64,000 nucleotides of DNA, from the NCBI RefSeq assembly GCF_900116535.1, contig NZ_FPAU01000009.1, positions 1 to 64,000 of the forward strand, written 5' to 3'. The notes under the pieces were generated by a model. The model had not been told where the DNA came from. It made no database searches and worked only from the letters and a program-made list of their open reading frames with translations. Below, piece after piece: positions 32,311 to 44,492 of this stretch; within the stretch, counting starts at the first letter, position 1; the number at the start of each line of letters is the position of its first letter. The stretch is from Kosakonia arachidis (GTDB taxonomy: Bacteria > Pseudomonadota > Gammaproteobacteria > Enterobacterales > Enterobacteriaceae). The translations under genes were made by a program, and so were the position numbers.

Positions 32311-32796
32311 ATGAAATACGATACTTCTGAGCTTTGTGACATCTACCAGGAAGAGATCAACGTTGTAGAGCCGCTATTCTCCAATTTTGGCGGTCGGTCG
32401 TCTTTTGGGGGACAAATCATCACGGTGAAATGTTTCGAGGATAACGGGTTGCTGTACGATCTGCTCGAACAAAATGGCCGTGGTCGTGTCTTGCTGGTCG
32501 ACGGTGGTGGTTCTATGCGTCGCGCGTTAATCGACGCCGATCTCGCACGCACCGCGGTGCAAAACGAGTGGGAAGGCATTGTGGTTTATGGCGCAGTGCG
32601 CCAGGTTGACGATCTGGAAGAGCTGGATATCGGCATCCAGGCGATTGCCGCTATTCCGGTTGGCGCAGCAGGTGAGGGCATTGGTGAAAGCGACGTGCGC
32701 GTCAATTTCGGCGGTGTCACTTTCTTCTCTGGCGACCATCTGTATGCCGACAATACCGGCATTATCCTTTCCGAAGATCCTCTCGATATTGAATAA
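32311..32796 (+). CDS. rraA: RNase E inhibitor RraA
   Basis: RraA binds the C-terminal scaffold of RNase E and slows bulk mRNA decay; it forms a ring-shaped trimer. The 161 residues match E. coli. The fold resembles a methyltransferase/aldolase ([12 protein letters not shown] at about 62-73), but no catalytic role is known for the enterobacterial protein. A terminator follows at once. Confidence 0.96.
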   Translation: MKYDTSELCDIYQEEINVVEPLFSNFGGRSSFGGQIITVKCFEDNGLLYDLLEQNGRGRVLLVDGGGSMRRALIDADLARTAVQNEWEGIVVYGAVRQVDDLEELDIGIQAIAAIPVGAAGEGIGESDVRVNFGGVTFFSGDHLYADNTGIILSEDPLDIE

Positions 32797-32829
32797 ACAG
32801 AAGGGTGCCATCAGGCACCCTTCTTCTTT
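32797..32829 (+). terminator. rraA terminator
   Basis: AAGGGTGCC and GGCACCCTT form a 9 bp stem around ATCA, followed by CTTCTTTC. The T-run is interrupted, but the stem is strong. Confidence 0.8.
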
Positions 32830-32979
32830 CTTGCGTCAGACAACGCTTCGCTTATCCGATCCGAATGATTTCGTGTTGTAGCAAGGCATCAAGCAAATGA
32901 TCCCCGGTAGCATAGATAGCCGGACTGGAATGAATGCGCGCAGCCAACACCGCTACAGTGCGAAAGATAACGAGTGTAA

Positions 32980-33285
<306 letters not shown>

Positions 33286-33444
33286 TTAATAAAATGAGCG
33301 CATTTCGCTTGCCTCCGATTGTATGAATCACGCCAGCCCCTGTCCAGCGCGGAGCCACGCTGTTTGCGCTTTGCAACACTTTTCGTCCTCATCCTGGTGC
33401 AATAGCGGTGCGCGTCTTTACATTGTTAATAATGAGGTTACAAA

Positions 33445-33570
33445 AATGATTCAGCTCACATTTCGATATGGCACAAAAACACCCCAATTAGCGCGAAAAC
33501 GCTCATTTTATTGACGCAGCACACACATTTTAATTTCGATATTTCTCGTTTTTGCTCGTTAACGATAAAT
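33445..33570. promoter_or_regulatory. glpFKX control region: GlpR operator and CRP-like site
   Basis: The 425 bp between zapB and glpF hold no convincing gene. TTGCTCGTTAACGATAAA (33552-33569) is a near-palindrome around CGTTAACG and fits GlpR operators. AATGATTCAGCTCACA (33445-33460) has one full CRP half site and one weak half. The region is visibly AT-rich. I infer glycerol 3-phosphate induction through GlpR and cAMP-CRP activation, as in E. coli. Confidence 0.7.
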
Positions 33571-33650
33571 TAACACTATGTCTACACGACATCATGGGAG
33601 ACGTTGGCCCCATGCTAACAATAACCATTACTCTTTAGCAGGATCCGATT

Positions 33651-34499
33651 ATGAGTCAGACATCAACCTTAAAAGGCCAGTGCATCGCCGAGTTTCTCGG
33701 AACCGGGTTGTTGATTTTTTTCGGTGTCGGGTGTGTCGCAGCACTGAAAGTAGCAGGCGCCACCTTCGGCCAGTGGGAAATCAGCATCATCTGGGGTCTT
33801 GGTGTGGCTATGGCCATCTACCTGACTGCAGGCGTTTCCGGCGCGCATCTTAACCCCGCGGTAACGATCGCACTATGGCTCTTCGCCAGTTTTGATGGGC
33901 GCAAAGTGGTTCCCTTCATCATTTCGCAGTTTGCCGGCGCGTTTTGCGCAGCGGCACTTGTTTACGGGCTTTACTACAACCTTTTCCTCGACTTTGAACA
34001 CACGCACAATATGGTGCGGGGCAGTATAGAAAGCCTTGATTTAGCGGGTATCTTTTCAACCTACCCTAACCCGCACATCAACTTTGGGCAGGCCTTCGCC
34101 GTCGAAATGGTCATTACCGCTATTCTGATGGGCGTCATCATGGCGCTGGGCGATGATGGCAACGGCATTCCACGCGGGCCGCTGGCACCCCTGCTGATTG
34201 GCCTGCTGATTGCGGTTATCGGTGCGTCGATGGGGCCACTGACAGGCTTCGCCATGAACCCGGCACGTGATATCGGCCCGAAAACTTTCGCCTGGCTGGC
34301 AGGCTGGGGCGATGTTGCCTTTACTGGCGGCAAAGATATTCCCTACTTCCTCGTCCCGCTGTTCGGGCCGATCGTAGGCGCAGCGCTCGGCGCGTTCGGT
34401 TATCGTAAACTGATTGGCTGTCATCTGCCGTCAGGAACCAGTGAGGCGGCGGAAGAAAAAGGCACTGCCTCAACTACTCAACAAAAAGCTTCGCTGTAA
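33651..34499 (+). CDS. glpF: glycerol facilitator aquaglyceroporin
   Basis: GlpF is the inner membrane channel for glycerol and small polyols. It has 282 residues (281 in E. coli) in six transmembrane helices plus two half helices. Both NPA boxes are present (N68-P-A in AHLNPAVT, and MNPARD at about 202-207), with the arginine of the selectivity filter right after the second. First gene of glpFKX. Confidence 0.97.
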   Translation: MSQTSTLKGQCIAEFLGTGLLIFFGVGCVAALKVAGATFGQWEISIIWGLGVAMAIYLTAGVSGAHLNPAVTIALWLFASFDGRKVVPFIISQFAGAFCAAALVYGLYYNLFLDFEHTHNMVRGSIESLDLAGIFSTYPNPHINFGQAFAVEMVITAILMGVIMALGDDGNGIPRGPLAPLLIGLLIAVIGASMGPLTGFAMNPARDIGPKTFAWLAGWGDVAFTGGKDIPYFLVPLFGPIVGAALGAFGYRKLIGCHLPSGTSEAAEEKGTASTTQQKASL

Positions 34500-36029
<1,530 letters not shown>

Positions 36030-36040
36030 TCCTGCCTCCT

Positions 36041-36091
36041 CTCCCCTCTCCCGTTTGGGGGAGGGGATCAATCCTCTCGCCCCTCTCCCTG
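36041..36091. repeat. CCCCTCTCCC hairpin between glpK and glpX
   Basis: CCCCTCTCCC and GGGGGAGGGG form an almost perfect stem around GTTT, and a third CCCCTCTCCC copy follows at about 36080-36089. It lies in the roughly 100 bp gap between glpK and glpX and may lower or stabilise the downstream message. It belongs to the same hairpin class as those at 4479, 19889 and 39996. Confidence 0.55.
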
Positions 36092-36131
36092 TGATAAACT
36101 TTGCGCAATTTCTTTCACTACAGAGTGTGTT

Positions 36132-37142
36132 ATGAGACGAGAACTTGCCATCGAATTCTCCCGCGTTACCGAGGCTGCGGCGCTGGCTGGCTACAAATGG
36201 CTGGGACGTGGCGATAAAAACACGGCGGACGGCGCAGCGGTGAACGCTATGCGCATCATGCTCAACAATGTCGACATTGACGGTACCATCGTCATTGGCG
36301 AAGGGGAGATCGATGAAGCGCCAATGCTGTTTATCGGTGAAAAAGTCGGCACAGGAAAAGGCGACGCCGTGGATATCGCGGTCGATCCTATTGAAGGCAC
36401 ACGCATGACAGCAATGGGCCAGGCAAATGCGCTGGCGGTACTGGCTGTCGGCGATAAGGGCTGCTTCCTGAATGCGCCGGATATGTACATGGAAAAGCTG
36501 ATTGTCGGCCCGGGCGCAAAAGGCGCTATCGATCTCAATCTGCCGCTGGCGGATAACCTGCGCAATGTCGCTGACGCGCTGAACAAGCCACTGGCTGAAC
36601 TGACGGTCACCATCCTTGCCAAACCGCGACATGACGCAACGATCGCAGAGATGCAAAAGCTCGGCGTGCGCGTTTTTGCCATTCCCGACGGCGATGTGGC
36701 GGCATCTATTCTTACCTGTATGCCGGATAGCGAAGTCGATGTGCTGTACGGTATCGGCGGCGCGCCAGAAGGTGTGGTTTCCGCAGCGGTGATCCGTGCG
36801 CTGGATGGAGACATGCAGGGACGTTTACTGGCACGCCATCAGGTTAAAGGTGACAGCGAAGAGAACCGCCGCATCGGCGAGCAAGAGCTGAAACGCTGCC
36901 ATGGCATGGGCATTCAGGCGGGCAACGTGCTGCGTCTGGACGATATGGCGCGTAGCGATAATGTGATTTTTGCGGCAACTGGCATCACGAAAGGCGATCT
37001 GCTGGATGGCATTACTCGCAAAGGTAATATCGCCACCACAGAAACGCTGCTGATCCGCGGGAAATCGCGCACGATTCGCCGCATTCAGTCCATCCACTAC
37101 CTCGATCGCAAAGACCCGGATGTGCAACGCCACATCCTGTAA
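36132..37142 (+). CDS. glpX: fructose-1,6-bisphosphatase class II
   Basis: GlpX hydrolyses fructose 1,6-bisphosphate in gluconeogenesis, which is needed for growth on glycerol. The 336 residues match E. coli. The class II metal site is shown by GRGDKNTADGAAV (about 25-37), GEGEIDEAPM (about 56-65) and DPIEGTRMT (about 85-93). Last gene of glpFKX; an inverted repeat TTTCCAGCCC/GGGCTGGAAA (37163-37186) follows. Confidence 0.97.
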   Translation: MRRELAIEFSRVTEAAALAGYKWLGRGDKNTADGAAVNAMRIMLNNVDIDGTIVIGEGEIDEAPMLFIGEKVGTGKGDAVDIAVDPIEGTRMTAMGQANALAVLAVGDKGCFLNAPDMYMEKLIVGPGAKGAIDLNLPLADNLRNVADALNKPLAELTVTILAKPRHDATIAEMQKLGVRVFAIPDGDVAASILTCMPDSEVDVLYGIGGAPEGVVSAAVIRALDGDMQGRLLARHQVKGDSEENRRIGEQELKRCHGMGIQAGNVLRLDDMARSDNVIFAATGITKGDLLDGITRKGNIATTETLLIRGKSRTIRRIQSIHYLDRKDPDVQRHIL

Positions 37143-37238
37143 GGCTATTTGTTCAATTGAGCTTTCCAGCCCGCATGGGCTGGAAATCTCCCACCACAGG
37201 CACGAAGATAAGGCAACACAACTGAACAGGAGAAAACC

Positions 37239-37985
37239 ATGGCGGAATGGGTAACAGGAAAAGTCATTAAGGTGCAGTTCTGGACCGATGCACTCTTTAG
37301 CCTCACCGTTCATGCCCCCGTTCAACCCTTCACTGCCGGGCAGTTTGCCAAGCTTGGTCTGGAAATTGACGGCGAGCGCGTTCAGCGCGCTTACTCCTAC
37401 GTCAATGCGCCGAGTAACCCCGACCTTGAGTTCTATCTTGTCACCGTACCGGAAGGCAAACTGAGCCCACGCCTGGCGGCCCTGCAACCGGGAGACGAGG
37501 TGCAAATTGTCAGCGAAGCCGCCGGTTTCTTTGTGCTTGAGGAAGTACCGGACTGCGAAACGCTATGGATGCTGGCCACCGGTACCGCCATAGGGCCATA
37601 TCTGTCGATTTTGCAGGAAGGCAAGGATCTGCAACGCTTTAAAAATCTGGTACTGGTGCACGCCGTGCGCTACGCCGCGGATCTCAGCTACCTGCCGCTG
37701 ATGCTGGAGCTGCAACAGCGTTATGAAGGGAAACTGCGTATTCAGACGGTAGTCAGCCGGGAGACGATTTCCGGCTCGTTGACCGGACGTGTACCGGCGT
37801 TAATTGAAAGCGGTGTGCTGGAAAAAGCCGCCGGGCTGCCGATGAACACCGAAACCAGCCATGTGATGCTGTGTGGCAACCCGCAGATGGTACGCGATAC
37901 CACACAACTCCTTAAAGATTCGCGGCAAATGACCAAGCACCTGCGCCGCCGACCGGGGCATATCACCGCGGAACACTACTGGTAA
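37239..37985 (+). CDS. fpr: ferredoxin/flavodoxin-NADP+ reductase
   Basis: Fpr passes electrons between NADPH and flavodoxin or ferredoxin and belongs to the SoxRS oxidative stress response in E. coli. The 248 residues match. The FAD-binding RAYSYVNAP lies at about 51-59, the NADP-binding ATGTAIGPYLS at about 112-122, and the protein ends with the subclass tail EHYW. The start has GGAG 8 bp upstream. Confidence 0.97.
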   Translation: MAEWVTGKVIKVQFWTDALFSLTVHAPVQPFTAGQFAKLGLEIDGERVQRAYSYVNAPSNPDLEFYLVTVPEGKLSPRLAALQPGDEVQIVSEAAGFFVLEEVPDCETLWMLATGTAIGPYLSILQEGKDLQRFKNLVLVHAVRYAADLSYLPLMLELQQRYEGKLRIQTVVSRETISGSLTGRVPALIESGVLEKAAGLPMNTETSHVMLCGNPQMVRDTTQLLKDSRQMTKHLRRRPGHITAEHYW

Positions 37986-38405
37986 TTAGCGATACTTCAC
38001 TTCCTGCGTCTCTTTGCCGTATTTGTTTTCTCCCTGGGTGCCGACAAACGCGCCCAGGTCGATCAGCAGCATGACGATAATCACCACCGGAATCAGACGT
38101 CCCACCGCCCACTCCAGCGTGCCATTCAGCACTTCCCAGTGGCCGGAAAGCAGCATCCACGCCAGTACCATCAGCAATCCCCACGCACCATGACGGCCGC
38201 GATCGTGCAAACGTTTCACCATTACGCAGGCCGTCGGCCAGATGAGGCACACCAGAATAAACGCGGCCATCTGGAAATCGAGCGTTCCGCTGTTTGCCAG
38301 GGCAAATAACACTGTCATGCTCACTACCCAGAGGATGATCCAGACCCAAAAGTCGCGTCGACCAATGCGCCCTTTAAACGAAAACAACCACTGCTGTATA
38401 CCCAT
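37986..38405 (-). CDS. yiiR: DUF805 family inner membrane protein
   Basis: A 139-residue membrane protein with the DUF805 pattern: an N-terminal FKGRIGRRDFWVW segment, then about four transmembrane helices with the conserved RLHDRG motif between the second and third. The function is unknown. Position between fpr and yiiQ matches E. coli yiiR. It is convergent with fpr and divergent from yiiQ. Confidence 0.88.
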   Translation of the reverse strand: MGIQQWLFSFKGRIGRRDFWVWIILWVVSMTVLFALANSGTLDFQMAAFILVCLIWPTACVMVKRLHDRGRHGAWGLLMVLAWMLLSGHWEVLNGTLEWAVGRLIPVVIIVMLLIDLGAFVGTQGENKYGKETQEVKYR

Positions 38406-38517
38406 GTAAGGTTCCTTATTATCGTAATGCTGCGTAGTTTACCCTGGCAGCGGGAGTTTTTGACAAGCCAGCCCGATATCGTTTTAATCGTGAGCATACT
38501 TTAGAGAGGGCGATGTA

Positions 38518-39117
38518 ATGAAAGCATGGCGTTACCCGATTTTGCTGCTCTTCTCAGCGCTGCTCTTCGGCTCCACTGTTTGGGCGGAAGAGACACCTGC
38601 CACAGCAACCGCGCCCTACCTGCTGCCAGGCGCACCGACATTCGACCAGTCGATCAGCCAGTTCAGGGAAAAATTTAATACCGACAACCCGACGCTGGCA
38701 CTGAACGAGTTTCGCGCTGTCGATAGCCGCAACGATCAAGCGAGCCTGACGCGCGCCGCAACAAAAATCAACGACAACCTTTATGCATCGACAGCGCTGG
38801 AGCGCGGTACGCTGAAAATAAAATCGATGCAAATCACCTGGCTACCGGTACAGGGTCCAGAGCAAAAAGCGGCGAAAGCGAAAGCCCAGGAGTATATGGC
38901 GGCGATAATTCGCGCGTTTTCCCCGACGATGACCACCACACAAAGCGGGCAAAAGCTGCAAAAATTGCTGAATAACGGCAAAAACAAACCGTACTACGCG
39001 GAAACAGAAGGCGCAGTACGTTATGTGGTAGCAGATAACGGCGAAAAAGGGCTGACCTTCGCTGTTGAACCGATTAAGCTGACGCTATCTGAATCACTTG
39101 AAGATAACAATAAATGA
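38518..39117 (+). CDS. yiiQ: DUF1454 family periplasmic protein
   Basis: A 199-residue protein with a signal peptide (cleavage near VWA-EETP, about residue 23) and no transmembrane segment beyond it. Length and position match E. coli YiiQ. No catalytic motif is visible, and the role is unknown. It lies just upstream of tpiA on the same strand, but a gap of 107 bp suggests a separate tpiA promoter. Confidence 0.9.
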   Translation: MKAWRYPILLLFSALLFGSTVWAEETPATATAPYLLPGAPTFDQSISQFREKFNTDNPTLALNEFRAVDSRNDQASLTRAATKINDNLYASTALERGTLKIKSMQITWLPVQGPEQKAAKAKAQEYMAAIIRAFSPTMTTTQSGQKLQKLLNNGKNKPYYAETEGAVRYVVADNGEKGLTFAVEPIKLTLSESLEDNNK

Positions 39118-39224
39118 CAAAAAGCAAAGCCTTTCAGGGGATGAATCTCTATACTGTTTCACAGACCATGCTGCCCTGAAGGGCGGCCATATTCCTTAAT
39201 TCGCCAAGCGCGTGGAGAGTAAAA

Positions 39225-39992
39225 ATGCGACATCCTTTAGTGATGGGTAACTGGAAACTGAACGGCAGCCGCCACATGGTAAACGAACTGGTTGCAAACC
39301 TGCGTACTGAGCTGGCTGGCGTAACGGGCTGCGCAGTCGCGATTGCACCGCCGGAAATGTACCTGGATCTGGCTAAACATGCCGCTGACGGTAGCCACAT
39401 CATCCTGGGCGCGCAGAACGTCGACGTTAACCTGTCTGGTGCTTTCACCGGTGAAACCTCTGCCGAAATGCTGAAAGACATCGGCGCAAAATACATCATC
39501 ATCGGCCACTCTGAACGTCGTACTTACCACGCAGAATCCGATGAATTCATCGCCAAAAAATTCGCCGTACTGAAAGCGCAGGGCCTGATCCCGGTACTGT
39601 GCATCGGTGAAACAGAAGCAGAAAACGAAGCGGGTAAAACCGAGGAAGTATGCGCACGCCAGATCGACGCCGTGCTGAAAACCCAGGGCGCGAGCGCGTT
39701 CGAAGGCGCAGTGATTGCCTACGAACCGGTTTGGGCGATCGGTACCGGCAAATCCGCGACTCCGGCGCAGGCGCAGGCAGTGCACAAATTTATCCGTGAC
39801 CACATTGCTAAAGCAGACGCTAAAGTGGCTGAGCAAGTAATCATTCAGTACGGCGGTTCCGTGAATGCCGGTAACGCCGCAGAGCTGTTCACCCAGCCGG
39901 ACATCGACGGTGCACTGGTTGGTGGCGCGTCCCTGAAAGCTGATGCTTTCGCAGTGATCGTCAAAGCAGCTGAAGCAGCAAAACAGGCATAA
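39225..39992 (+). CDS. tpiA: triosephosphate isomerase
   Basis: TpiA interconverts dihydroxyacetone phosphate and glyceraldehyde 3-phosphate. The 255 residues match E. coli. Catalytic residues are K11 in GNWKLNG, H95 in IIGHSERR, and E167 in [11 protein letters not shown]; loop 6 and the phosphate-binding QYGGSV are in place. Its codon use is that of a highly expressed gene. Confidence 0.98.
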   Translation: MRHPLVMGNWKLNGSRHMVNELVANLRTELAGVTGCAVAIAPPEMYLDLAKHAADGSHIILGAQNVDVNLSGAFTGETSAEMLKDIGAKYIIIGHSERRTYHAESDEFIAKKFAVLKAQGLIPVLCIGETEAENEAGKTEEVCARQIDAVLKTQGASAFEGAVIAYEPVWAIGTGKSATPAQAQAVHKFIRDHIAKADAKVAEQVIIQYGGSVNAGNAAELFTQPDIDGALVGGASLKADAFAVIVKAAEAAKQA

Positions 39993-39995
39993 TGC

Positions 39996-40029
39996 TTTTT
40001 ACCCTCTCCCTATTGGGAGAGGGTTTTTC
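39996..40029 (+). terminator. tpiA terminator
   Basis: ACCCTCTCCC and GGGAGAGGGT form a perfect 10 bp stem around TATT, followed by TTTTTCTT. It follows the tpiA stop by a few bases and faces the convergent transporter gene. It is the only member of the CCCTCTCCC hairpin group here with a proper U-run. Confidence 0.88.
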
Positions 40030-41334
40030 TTACAATCTCCCCAGTACGCGAAACCACGCATAGTCCAGCGGTAACAGCGCCAGATACGTCACCACTACCA
40101 GTGCCAGACAGAGCAGTATTCCCGCTCGAGCAGGCACTTTCCCGAGCGCCATTGCCACCACAATCGGCGACGCCTGATACGGCAACAGCGGTGTAGAGTA
40201 ACCCAGCACCTGAATCATAATGACCGACAGCAGCGGGAACCCGGTCGCGTCAGAAAAACTCTGCGCCAGTGTAGTAAACAGCGCCGGAACACCGTTGGCT
40301 GTCATGATGAAATTGAGTGCCGTAGTGATGCCCGTCAGCGCAAGAAAACTGGTGAATGGGTTAGCCGGATCGAGCGGCATTACCCTCAGCAACGCCTCCC
40401 CGACCGCACTACCGATACCGGTTTGCGTCACCGTGATTGCTAAGCCCAAAATTCCGGCAACGTAGATACAGGTGCGGATATTCACCCCGGTAGAAAACTC
40501 GTCGCCATTGATAAAGCCGATGCCAGGAAGCAGGGTTACACAGGCCGCCGCCAACCCGATCCACGCTGGACCAATACCGTGCCAGCTCTCCGTCACCCAC
40601 ATCGTCAGCACTAAAGCCAGCAGCCACGCCAGCCGTTTCTCTTCCCGGCTAATTGGCGCAGAAATTGCCTCTTCACGCGGCACCTGAGGCTGCCCTGGAA
40701 ACAGCCAGCAGATCAGGCCAATCAGGATCAATCCTTTCAGAATGCCCAGCACCGGCGTGTGCAATAGTAAGTAAGGAAGATAATTGAGATGAATACCATA
40801 TGAGCCTTCCGCCGCGCCGCTCATCACCAGATTGGGGACGTTGGCGGGCAGAATTGTCGCCGACAGCTGAAATGTCCCAAAGCCGACCGCCAGCGCCAAT
40901 CCGTACCATGACCGGGTACCCTCGTTGATACCGGCGCGTGCCGCCATTGCCGCAACAATCGGCATCAACAGCGCGATGCGTCCCATATTCGACGGCATGA
41001 CAAAAGCCAGCGCATAACTCAACAGTACGACGCTGGCGACCATTTGCAGCCATGACGTCGTCAGCCTCAATGACAGCGCTCTCGCCGCCCGATCCGCTAA
41101 CCCCGTTTTACGAATCGCCACCCCCAGCACAAAACCACTGAATACCAGCCAGAATGCCGAAGAGGCAAATCCGGCGAAGACCACTTCCGGCGGCGCGATT
41201 TTCGCCACCATAGCGGCCATAAAGAACAACAACGCAGTAATAAACTCCGGTAACAGCGAGGTTGCCCACAGTACAATGGTGATGCCGACAATTAACGAGG
41301 AAAGGAACAGAGGGTGAGTAAGCCAGAGCGACAT
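40030..41334 (-). CDS. SLC13/DASS-type membrane transporter
   Basis: A 434-residue protein with about eleven hydrophobic segments, of the sodium/dicarboxylate-sulfate (ion transporter superfamily) type. Segments such as PSNMGRIALLMPI and a second one around TANGVPALF in the C-terminal half are the paired re-entrant regions of this fold. The substrate cannot be read from the sequence; sulfate, an organic acid or a dicarboxylate is possible. It lies between tpiA and cdh, where E. coli K-12 has no such gene. It is 72 bp from cdh on the same strand but probably has its own promoter. Confidence 0.75.
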   Translation of the reverse strand: MSLWLTHPLFLSSLIVGITIVLWATSLLPEFITALLFFMAAMVAKIAPPEVVFAGFASSAFWLVFSGFVLGVAIRKTGLADRAARALSLRLTTSWLQMVASVVLLSYALAFVMPSNMGRIALLMPIVAAMAARAGINEGTRSWYGLALAVGFGTFQLSATILPANVPNLVMSGAAEGSYGIHLNYLPYLLLHTPVLGILKGLILIGLICWLFPGQPQVPREEAISAPISREEKRLAWLLALVLTMWVTESWHGIGPAWIGLAAACVTLLPGIGFINGDEFSTGVNIRTCIYVAGILGLAITVTQTGIGSAVGEALLRVMPLDPANPFTSFLALTGITTALNFIMTANGVPALFTTLAQSFSDATGFPLLSVIMIQVLGYSTPLLPYQASPIVVAMALGKVPARAGILLCLALVVVTYLALLPLDYAWFRVLGRL

Positions 41335-41407
41335 GCCTGTCTCCTGTAGATTTTTTCAGCAAGTCTACGGCGACAGACACGTTGAGTAAACGCGAATTAT
41401 AGTGGGG

Positions 41408-42166
41408 TTATTTGAGGATATCGCATTGATGATCCTGAATTTCCTCCGCAGAAGCACGATTAAGCGCCAGCAGATTACGCCCGGTTGCCAGTAGCACAAA
41501 CGAACCGTCAGCCTGTCGCGCCATCGCCAGTGCAAAACGCCCCATATGTGCTTTTGCTTCCGGGACTTCCTCCGCCAACATAAGGAATGGGCTGCGTTGC
41601 ACCAACTCAGCTTCCGTCACGCGTCGGGCCAAATATTGATGGCCGAGCAAGCCGCCCGGGAACTGCAGCCACTGACTGCTAATACGCACTGCATTGTCAT
41701 TTAACTGCCGACGTACATCGGGGCGCAGGCAGGAGATGTGAATGTGAAAGTGGTTTTGTGTACGCCCCGTGCGGGAGTTGATGGTCAGAGAGATAGCATT
41801 ATCCGGCACTTCGCTGCCGCGCAGTTTGCTCATCACATCACGGGATTGCCACGCCTGCCAGAAGAAGTTTGGTGTTGTCACTTGCAGCAACAGCGGGCTT
41901 TCCATGCCGTTGATGCGATAAGTCGGCATCAACAGAAATTGCAGCGGCCCATTGCGATCTTTCATCAGCACGTAACCACTTTTCAGATTCACCTGCGCAC
42001 AGGGAGCTGGCGAATTATGTTCGCGGGCATTTGGCAGGCATTGCCCGATAACGATCTGCCGCAACGCATCCGGATTGCCGCGACCTTTAAACCAGTATGC
42101 AGTTCCCGCGCCTGCCAGAACAACCAGCACTAACAGGGCAATGATAAGACGACGTACTGTTTTCAT
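41408..42166 (-). CDS. cdh: CDP-diacylglycerol pyrophosphatase
   Basis: Cdh hydrolyses CDP-diacylglycerol to phosphatidate and CMP. The start at 42166 (AAGGAAG upstream) gives 252 residues (251 in E. coli). One N-terminal membrane anchor (about 5-24) is followed by a HIT-like domain with HFHIHISC (about 139-146). The stretch upstream of 42166 stays open but is not part of the family. Confidence 0.95.
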   Translation of the reverse strand: MKTVRRLIIALLVLVVLAGAGTAYWFKGRGNPDALRQIVIGQCLPNAREHNSPAPCAQVNLKSGYVLMKDRNGPLQFLLMPTYRINGMESPLLLQVTTPNFFWQAWQSRDVMSKLRGSEVPDNAISLTINSRTGRTQNHFHIHISCLRPDVRRQLNDNAVRISSQWLQFPGGLLGHQYLARRVTEAELVQRSPFLMLAEEVPEAKAHMGRFALAMARQADGSFVLLATGRNLLALNRASAEEIQDHQCDILK

Positions 42167-42246
42167 ATTTCCGCTTCCTTTGCTGAAAGAACCGGAATGA
42201 TAGCGCAAAACAGTAGTGAAGTCGGAAATCCTGGATTTTACGCAGG

Positions 42247-42281
42247 CGCAAAAACAACATTGCCCTCAAAAGAGGGCAATG
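42247..42281 (-). terminator. sbp terminator
   Basis: On the minus strand CATTGCCCTC and GAGGGCAATG form a perfect 10 bp stem around TTTT, followed by TTGTTTTTG. It follows the sbp stop by about 10 bp. Confidence 0.88.
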
Positions 42282-42290
42282 TCTGGAGGA

Positions 42291-43280
42291 TTAACGTTTG
42301 CTAATTTGGTCGAACGTACCGCCGTTAGAGAAATGCTCTTTTTGCGCTTTGGCCCAGCCACCAAACTCATCATCAATGGTAAAGAGTTTCAGTTTCGGGA
42401 ACTCACTTGCATATTTCGCGGCAATTTGCGGATCACGCGGGCGATAGAAGTTCTTCGCAACGATCTCCTGACCTTCCGGCGAGTAAAGATATTTCAGGTA
42501 GGCTTCAGCCACCTTCCCGGTGCCTTTTTTCTCGACAACTTTATCAACGACAGAAACTGTTGGCTCAGCGAGGATCGATTCACTCGGTGTCACAATTTCA
42601 AATTTGTCTTTTCCCAGTTCGTTGGTTGCCAGTAGCGCTTCGTTTTCCCACGCAATCAGCACATCGCCAATGCCGCGTTCAACAAAGGTACTGGTCGCGC
42701 CACGAGCGCCGGAATCCAGCACTTCAACGTTTTTATACAGCGCTTTCACGAACTCCTGCGCTTTTGCCTGATCGCCATTGTTCTGGTGCAGAGCGTAGCC
42801 CCAGGCAGCCAGATAGTTCCAGCGTGCGCCGCCGGAACTTTTCGGGTTCGGCGTAATAACGGAAACGCCCGGTTTTACAAGATCGTTCCAGTCATGAATC
42901 TGTTTCGGGTTGCCTTTACGTACCAGGAAGACGATGGTTGAGGTATATGGCGCGGAGTTGTCCGGTAGGCGTTTGATCCAGTTTTTATCAATGCGACCGC
43001 GTTCAGCGATAGCGTCAACGTCATAAGCCAGTGCCAGTGTCACAACATCGGCATCAATACCGTTAATCACCGAGGTCGCCTGTTTACCAGAGCCACCGTG
43101 AGATTGACGGATCACAACATTATCGCCGGTCTCTTGCTTCCAGTGTGCGCTAAACGCTTTGTTGTACTGTTCGTACAACTCACGCGTTGGATCGTAAGAC
43201 ACGTTTAATAACTGGATGTCCTTAGCCAGAACGCTGGTGGAAGCCAGCAGTAAAGTAATCCCTACGCCCCATTTATTCAT
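42291..43280 (-). CDS. sbp: periplasmic sulfate-binding protein
   Basis: Sbp delivers sulfate (and thiosulfate) to the CysTWA transporter. The 329 residues match E. coli, with a signal peptide cleaved after VLA at residue 19 and the family segments SYDPTRELY and SHGGSGKQA. It is expected to belong to the CysB regulon; no CysB site was resolved in the 100 bp upstream. Confidence 0.97.
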   Translation of the reverse strand: MNKWGVGITLLLASTSVLAKDIQLLNVSYDPTRELYEQYNKAFSAHWKQETGDNVVIRQSHGGSGKQATSVINGIDADVVTLALAYDVDAIAERGRIDKNWIKRLPDNSAPYTSTIVFLVRKGNPKQIHDWNDLVKPGVSVITPNPKSSGGARWNYLAAWGYALHQNNGDQAKAQEFVKALYKNVEVLDSGARGATSTFVERGIGDVLIAWENEALLATNELGKDKFEIVTPSESILAEPTVSVVDKVVEKKGTGKVAEAYLKYLYSPEGQEIVAKNFYRPRDPQIAAKYASEFPKLKLFTIDDEFGGWAKAQKEHFSNGGTFDQISKR

Positions 43281-43390
43281 CGCCCACTCTCTTTGGTTAT
43301 CTATTTTGATAAAACCAGCCTGCCAGAAAGATAATCAATGATTAAAGAATAAAAAAAGATTGGCTATAACTATGAGGAATAAATAAATCT

Positions 43391-43420
43391 AAAAAAACGC
43401 CCTCACTGTGAGGACGTTTC
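43391..43420 (-). terminator. pfkA terminator
   Basis: The minus strand has an ACGTCCTCA/TGAGGGCGT stem with one G-U pair followed by seven T, a few bases after the pfkA stop. Confidence 0.82.
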
Positions 43421-43426
43421 GCACGA

Positions 43427-44389
43427 TTAATAAAGTTTCTTCGCGCAGTCCAGCCAGTCGCCTTTGAACGGACGCTTCATGTTCTCAATAGCGTCGATAA
43501 TGTCGTGGTGAACCATTTTTTCGTTCTGGATACCGACGCAGCGACCGCCAAAGCCCTGCAGCAGCAATTCAATAGCGTAAGAACCCATACGGGATGCCAG
43601 AATGCGATCGTAAGGCACCGGAGAACCGCCGCGTTGAATGTGGCCGAGAACGGTCGCACGCGTTTCGCGCTGTGTTTCGCTTTCGATGTATTTCGCCAGC
43701 TCGTCAATGTCGCAGATATGCTCAGTGATCGCCACAATCGCATGTTTTTTACCTTTGGCGATACCGGCTTTGATTTCTGACACCAGATCTTCGCGGTTGA
43801 ATTCTACTTCCGGCAGAACAATAAACTCACAGCCGCCAGCAATTGCCGCAGCCAGAGTCAGGTCACCGCAGTAACGGCCCATCACTTCAACGATGGAGAT
43901 GCGCTGGTGGGAAGAAGAGGTGTCACGCAGGCGGTCTATCGCTTCAACGACGGTTTGCAGCGCGGTGAAATAACCGATGGTGTAGTCCGTTCCCGCAACG
44001 TCGTTATCGATGGTGCCCGGTAGACCAATGCACGGAAAACCCATTTCTGTCAGGCGCTTGGCACCCATGTAAGAACCATCGCCGCCAATAACAACCAGGG
44101 CGTCAATGCCGCGCTTTTTCATGTTCTCAATAGCCACGGCACGGACATGCTCTTCGCGAAACTCAGGGAAGCGAGCAGAGCCGAGGAAGGTACCGCCGCG
44201 GTTGATCATATCCGACACGCTGTAGCGGTCGAGTTGAATCATGCGGTCTTCGTACAGGCCGAGGTAACCATCATAGATACCAGCAACTTCCAGACCTTCT
44301 GTTAATGCGGCACGGACGACCCCGCGGATCGCGGCATTCATGCCTGGCGCATCACCGCCACTTGTCAACACACCGATTTTTTTAATCAT
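43427..44389 (-). CDS. pfkA: 6-phosphofructokinase I
   Basis: PfkA makes fructose 1,6-bisphosphate, the committed step of glycolysis; it is activated by ADP and inhibited by phosphoenolpyruvate. The start MIKKIGVL at 44389 gives 320 residues, as in E. coli. The ATP-binding [15 protein letters not shown] and the catalytic PGTIDND (about 124-130) are present. A Cra operator lies about 110 bp upstream. Confidence 0.98.
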   Translation of the reverse strand: MIKKIGVLTSGGDAPGMNAAIRGVVRAALTEGLEVAGIYDGYLGLYEDRMIQLDRYSVSDMINRGGTFLGSARFPEFREEHVRAVAIENMKKRGIDALVVIGGDGSYMGAKRLTEMGFPCIGLPGTIDNDVAGTDYTIGYFTALQTVVEAIDRLRDTSSSHQRISIVEVMGRYCGDLTLAAAIAGGCEFIVLPEVEFNREDLVSEIKAGIAKGKKHAIVAITEHICDIDELAKYIESETQRETRATVLGHIQRGGSPVPYDRILASRMGSYAIELLLQGFGGRCVGIQNEKMVHHDIIDAIENMKRPFKGDWLDCAKKLY

Positions 44390-44492
44390 GACTACCTCTG
44401 AACTAGGAATGCAAAATAAATTCTGTGGCCCGAAGCGACTCCCCACGGGAGCGAACAACTATGCTGCAAATAGTATATCAATCACTGCTTGC

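Noticed and set aside
33323-33514. 63-codon frame upstream of glpF
   Set aside because: It lies within the AT-rich glp control region, without a ribosome site or similarity; the CRP-like site falls inside it.
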